From a bacterium (lineage in GTDB: Bacteria; Margulisbacteria; Marinamargulisbacteria; UBA817; JABISL01), in NCBI GenBank assembly GCA_018700055.1, contig JABISL010000005.1:62001-126000 (forward strand): a stretch of 64,000 nt of DNA, written 5' to 3'. The stretch's first letter is position 1. Each line of letters starts with the position of its first letter. The notes beneath the pieces were generated by a model. The model was not told where the DNA came from. It saw only the letters and a list, made by a program, of their open reading frames with translations, and ran no database searches. A program made the translations under genes and the position numbers. Of this stretch, positions 60,376 to 64,000 are shown piece after piece.

Positions 60376-61425
60376 GTGAAAATAGACTACTTAATCATTG
60401 GACAAGGCCTTGCAGGCTCCCTTTTATCTCTCGCCCTAATCGAAAAGGGGTATCAGGTAATGGTTATCGATGACAATCATCAAAGCGCAGCCACCAAGTT
60501 CGCCGCAGGAGTCATAAACCCTATTACGGGCAAGCGATTGGTTCGCACCTGGAACAACGACACACACCATGATCAATCCATATCGCATTACATCGAATTA
60601 GAAAAACAATTCAAAACCAAGTGTCTTCACAATCACGCACTGGTTCGGTTTCTACGATCTGACATCGAAAAAGACGCCTTTTCAAAAAAACAAACGGATC
60701 CCAACTACAGCGCCCACCTAAATCAAATCATCCAGCCCAAGCAGTTTACGGATCACTTTACGGATGCCGAGACAGGGTTCGTACTCCCTTCTGTATATCA
60801 ATTAGATACGCCAACCTTTCTCAAATCTGCCAAACAAAAATTAATCGCCAACAATGCCTATCTCAACACCACCTTCCAATACTCAGACATCTTAGAAAAA
60901 GACACTTATATTCAATACGGAGAAATCACAGCCCAATCGATTATTTTTTGCGAAGGATACAAAAGCGTCTCTAACCCTTGGTTTCACCATCTTCCCTTCG
61001 AAAACGCAAAAGGAGAGATCCTCACAGTTAAATGCACCACACTCCCTTCTAATACCATATTTAATAATGGCAAATGGCTCTGTCCAACAAGTAGTCCAGG
61101 AACATATCGCTATGGAACGACGTCTTATTGGGAATTCCAAAACAATAATCCAGAAGAAGCGGGAACAACCCTACTAAAAGAAAGTCTTTCAAAATGGATA
61201 AAACACCCGACTCAAATAGATCGAATAGACGCAGGCGTTCGTCCTATTCTTAAAAACCGCCGCCCAATCTATGGGTTTCACCCCAACCATCCCCGTATTG
61301 GGCTGATAAATGGCCTTGGAGGACAAGGAACTCTCTTAGCACCTCTAGTCATCCAAGCATTTACGAAGGCCCTTGAAACAGACTCAAACATACCACTAAC
61401 TGAACTCCCTTCAATAAAAGGCTAA
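60376..61425 (+). CDS. FAD-dependent amino-acid oxidase-like protein (DAO family)
   Basis: A 349-aa protein that starts with GTG at 60376. The FAD-binding motif is DYLIIGQGLAGSLLSLALIEKG at about 4-25, here abbreviated as GQGLAGS. KFAAGVINPITGKRLVRTW follows, and GVRPILKNRRPIYGF then NGLGGQGTLLAP close the cofactor site. It resembles glycine/D-amino-acid oxidase or MnmC C-terminal-type proteins. Substrate unknown. It lies 48 bp before typA. Confidence 0.85.
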   Translation: MKIDYLIIGQGLAGSLLSLALIEKGYQVMVIDDNHQSAATKFAAGVINPITGKRLVRTWNNDTHHDQSISHYIELEKQFKTKCLHNHALVRFLRSDIEKDAFSKKQTDPNYSAHLNQIIQPKQFTDHFTDAETGFVLPSVYQLDTPTFLKSAKQKLIANNAYLNTTFQYSDILEKDTYIQYGEITAQSIIFCEGYKSVSNPWFHHLPFENAKGEILTVKCTTLPSNTIFNNGKWLCPTSSPGTYRYGTTSYWEFQNNNPEEAGTTLLKESLSKWIKHPTQIDRIDAGVRPILKNRRPIYGFHPNHPRIGLINGLGGQGTLLAPLVIQAFTKALETDSNIPLTELPSIKG

Positions 61426-61473
61426 AGCTGCCTATTGCACTAAGTGCACTACTCCGTTAATATTGGCAACCTT

Positions 61474-63261
61474 ATGAGTCAAGAAAACATACGTAATGTA
61501 GCGATCATCGCTCACGTCGATCACGGCAAGACAACAATGGTAGATCAACTCTTCCGTCAAAGTGGTATGTGGCGTGACAACCAAGATGTTAGCGAACGCC
61601 TAATGGATTCATCCGATATCGAAAAAGAACGTGGAATTACCATCACTTCTAAAAACGGATCATGTGTTCATAATGGCACAACATTTAATATTATCGACAC
61701 ACCAGGTCACGCGGATTTCGGTGGTGAAGTAGAACGTGTACTAAAGATGAGCGATGGCGCCATCTTCTTAGTAGATGCAGCAGAAGGACCAATGCCACAA
61801 TCTTACTTCGTTCTCAAAAAAGCGATTGCACAGAATCTACCCGTTATTGTTGTTGTTAACAAAATAGACAAAGACAGTGCTAGATGCGACTGGGTAGTTG
61901 ATCAAGTATTCGACTTACTGGTGGCTTTAGAGGCACCAGATGACACTTTGGACTTCCCTGTCATTTATGCATCTGCTAGAGATGGAATCGCCAAACACAA
62001 CTTAGAAGATGACAATACGGATGTCATCCCATTATTTGAAGCCATCGTTAAAAAAATCCCACCACCAAACTATGATGAATCAGCAGCGCCACAAATGTTG
62101 GTTAGTAGCATCAGCTATTCACCATTCATGGGTCGCCTAGCAATTGGAAAGATTACTGGCGGATCATTTAAAGTTAATCAAGATGCCAAGGTTATGCGTG
62201 ACAAAAAACCCCTTGAAACGGGCCGCATCACCAAAGTGTTTCACTTTAAAGCAAATGAACAGGTAGAAGTACCAGAAGCTGGTTGTGGTGACATCGTTGC
62301 TATTGCAGGATTACAAGATGTCACTATTGGCGATACTATTACTGACCCAGTAAACCCAGTTTGCATTGATGGTGTCAAAATAGACCCGCCGACAATGTCA
62401 GTAACATTCTTGCCCAATGACTCTCCTTTTGCGGGAAGAGAAGGCGAATTCGTTACCGGAAACCAAATCAAAGACCGATTGATTAGAGAAACACTTGCGG
62501 ATGTGGCACTAACTGTAGAGCCATCTTCAACTACATCAGGTTATATTGTCTCTGGTCGAGGCGAACTTCATTTATCAATCCTTATCGAACGCATGCGTAG
62601 AGAAGGGTATGAGTTTCAAGTATCTCGTCCCCAAGTATTGATGAAGGTTGTCGACGGCAAAAAACTCGAACCTTATGAAGAACTTACAATTGATGTTCCC
62701 GAACAACATTCTGGAAAAATCATTGAAACACTAGGTGCTCTCAAAGGCGAAATGTTAGAAATGATACAAAATGGTGCCATGACGCGTCTCAAATATAGTA
62801 TCCCTACTCGTGGACTAATGGGCTATCAAACTGAGTTCATGACATATACCAAAGGCGAAGGAACACTTAACTACATGTTCGAGAAATATGGACCTTTTGT
62901 AGGGGAAATCAAAACACGTAAAAACGGCGTTCTAATTTCAAAAGAGACGTGTGAAACAATCGCATTCGCACTTCAGAATCTACAGCAACGAGGTACATTA
63001 TTCATGGGCCCTGGGCATAAGATCTATGGCGGCCAAATCATTGGTCAAAGTGCCCGTGACGATGACATGGTAGTAAACCCTGGTAAAGGAAAAAAACTAT
63101 CCAACATGCGTGCTTCTGGAACAGACGAAAACATCGTCCTTTCACCACCAAAAATACTCAGCCTAGAACAGATGTTATCATTCATTTCGGATGACGAATT
63201 GGTAGAAGTTACGCCAAAAAACATTCGCCTTCGAAAGAAAGATCTCAACGTTAAAGTCTAA
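61474..63261 (+). CDS. typA: ribosome-binding GTPase TypA/BipA
   Basis: The ATG at 61474 (MSQENIRNVAIIAHVDHGKTT, here truncated) gives a 595-aa protein of usual length; an upstream in-frame start is unlikely. G domain: HVDHGKTT at about 14-21, RGITI, DTPGHADF, NKIDK. EF-G-like domains III and V and the TypA-specific C-terminus (YMFEKYGPFVGEI, then SNMRASGTDENIVLSPP) are complete. It acts on ribosomes, in assembly and cold or stress growth. Confidence 0.96.
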   Translation: MSQENIRNVAIIAHVDHGKTTMVDQLFRQSGMWRDNQDVSERLMDSSDIEKERGITITSKNGSCVHNGTTFNIIDTPGHADFGGEVERVLKMSDGAIFLVDAAEGPMPQSYFVLKKAIAQNLPVIVVVNKIDKDSARCDWVVDQVFDLLVALEAPDDTLDFPVIYASARDGIAKHNLEDDNTDVIPLFEAIVKKIPPPNYDESAAPQMLVSSISYSPFMGRLAIGKITGGSFKVNQDAKVMRDKKPLETGRITKVFHFKANEQVEVPEAGCGDIVAIAGLQDVTIGDTITDPVNPVCIDGVKIDPPTMSVTFLPNDSPFAGREGEFVTGNQIKDRLIRETLADVALTVEPSSTTSGYIVSGRGELHLSILIERMRREGYEFQVSRPQVLMKVVDGKKLEPYEELTIDVPEQHSGKIIETLGALKGEMLEMIQNGAMTRLKYSIPTRGLMGYQTEFMTYTKGEGTLNYMFEKYGPFVGEIKTRKNGVLISKETCETIAFALQNLQQRGTLFMGPGHKIYGGQIIGQSARDDDMVVNPGKGKKLSNMRASGTDENIVLSPPKILSLEQMLSFISDDELVEVTPKNIRLRKKDLNVKV

Positions 63262-63262
63262 T

Positions 63263-63964
63263 ATGATCGTTGGCGTGCTACATGCCCCTGGTGGATGGTT
63301 AGTCGCGAAAGCCAATTGGACCAATCTAAAAATCACTCAACTCAGTCTCGATCTATGGGGTCATGTTGATGGTGTGATTCAGAATGCTATTCCTGATGAA
63401 ACGGTAATCGTCGCTCATCCCCTTAGTCTCCCTGATGACAAAGATCAATCCCCTCGCCCATGTGACAAATGGGCCAAACGTCAACTTCTTACTCGCTCCA
63501 ATAGCATCATAAAGGCCCCCCTTCGCAACTGGTTACGCGCCACAGACTATGATCAAGTCAAAAGCAAAGGCGTTAACAAAGAATTGTATGGACTATTCCC
63601 TTTCTACAAACAACTCGATGATCTATCCCAAGAAGCCAAAACAAATTGGCATGAAAGTCATCCCGAGCTTATTTTTAATCAGTTAGACCCCCAAGCTATT
63701 CTGAAGGGCAAAAAAAAACCAGCAGGGATTGCTCAACGATTAGATCTATTATCACAATCTGGGTATTTTTACCCTGAAGAATTGGAACCCTTCTTGGAAA
63801 AAGCCGAAGAACACTATGGCAAAATGCTCGCCGGTCCGGAATCAATCTTAGAATGCCTCTCCCTATTAATACCTGCCGCCCACATCCGAAACAATACCGC
63901 CAAATACCATCCAAAATCAGCCCCTTCAGACAGTCAGAACCGTCCGTTTCAAATGGTGTTATAA
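63263..63964 (+). CDS. DUF429-like protein
   Basis: A 233-aa protein starting one base after the TypA stop. It has the family order: an N-terminal strand (MIVGVLHAPGGWLVA), the acidic/His position in IVAHPLSLPDD, RPCDKWAKRQL with conserved Arg and Asp, and WHESHPELIFNQL. DUF429 proteins have an RNase H-like fold with possible nuclease activity, but no proven function. Likely co-transcribed with typA. Confidence 0.75.
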   Translation: MIVGVLHAPGGWLVAKANWTNLKITQLSLDLWGHVDGVIQNAIPDETVIVAHPLSLPDDKDQSPRPCDKWAKRQLLTRSNSIIKAPLRNWLRATDYDQVKSKGVNKELYGLFPFYKQLDDLSQEAKTNWHESHPELIFNQLDPQAILKGKKKPAGIAQRLDLLSQSGYFYPEELEPFLEKAEEHYGKMLAGPESILECLSLLIPAAHIRNNTAKYHPKSAPSDSQNRPFQMVL

Positions 63965-63974
63965 TAGGGCCATC

Positions 63975-64000
63975 ATGGAACGCATCACTATCGAAAAACA
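63975..64000 (+). CDS. start of a gene cut by the window edge
   Basis: An ATG at 63975 opens the frame MERITIEK, which runs to the end of the window. It lies 10 bp after the DUF429-like gene. Too short to identify. Confidence 0.4.

Overview
The window is compact and AT-leaning, with genes packed on both strands and many 1-30 bp overlaps. It reads as a chromosomal segment of a Gram-negative-type bacterium: there are outer-membrane proteins, a TolC/RND pump, lipoproteins, a periplasmic metal-binding protein and a cbb3 oxidase for low-oxygen respiration. No 16S rRNA or other taxonomic marker is present. My impression of a marine uncultured lineage (Margulisbacteria-like) is a weak guess. TGA is an ordinary stop here.

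Layout. 1-3.4 kb: a RimB-RimK fusion cut by the window edge, a hairpin-rich gap, three small unknown genes and a glutaredoxin. 4.1-7.1 kb: a metal-uptake operon (His-rich exported peptide, outer-membrane protein, ZnuA-like and ZnuB-like proteins) with no ATPase. 7.2-14.1 kb: housekeeping and accessory singletons (GGQ release-factor-like protein, 3'-5' exonuclease, S1/winged-helix protein, YaiI, RibD-like reductase, glycosyltransferase, LuxR-type regulator, K+ channel, LamG lipoprotein, pyrophosphatase). 14.2-20.5 kb: NnrS, then an unrecognised set made of a small acidic protein, a 107-aa protein overlapping a 1000-aa protein, and a lipoprotein. This set resembles a chaperone/secreted-protein operon. 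20.6-24 kb: a sulfur-handling operon (rhodanese, TauE/SafE, persulfide dioxygenase-like MBL protein, pirin, VF530) divergent from a CsoR/CstR-family repressor, with two inverted copies of one operator between them. 24.1-31.6 kb: a complete-looking cbb3 cluster, ccoI-ccoS-ccoNO (fused)-ccoQ-ccoP (monoheme)-ccoG-TauE/DsbD-like. 32-41 kb: acetoacetyl-CoA synthetase; then padR-tolC-RND-GST, where the GST carries an in-frame stop and no adaptor protein gene is present; then a broken gene. 41-48.7 kb: an EamA transporter, DUF1653, an aminotransferase, YchJ, Tex and Uup. 48.9-64 kb: a region rich in RNA and translation genes: three DEAD-box helicases, a YbiT-like ABC-F protein with a degenerate second ATPase site, an S4 protein, an RRM protein and TypA/BipA, together with SulP and two flavoproteins.

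Three threads stand out. First, a short GC-rich structured repeat follows the stop codons of genes ending at 50353, 53556 and 58982; the last copy is flanked by an exact 19-bp duplication of the helicase 3' end. Second, several reading frames are broken by single-base differences in homopolymers (12.47, 16.38 and 40.7-41.0 kb), which could be real decay, phase variation or consensus error. Third, one CsoR/CstR-type repressor sits between sulfur detoxification and copper/cbb3 assembly.
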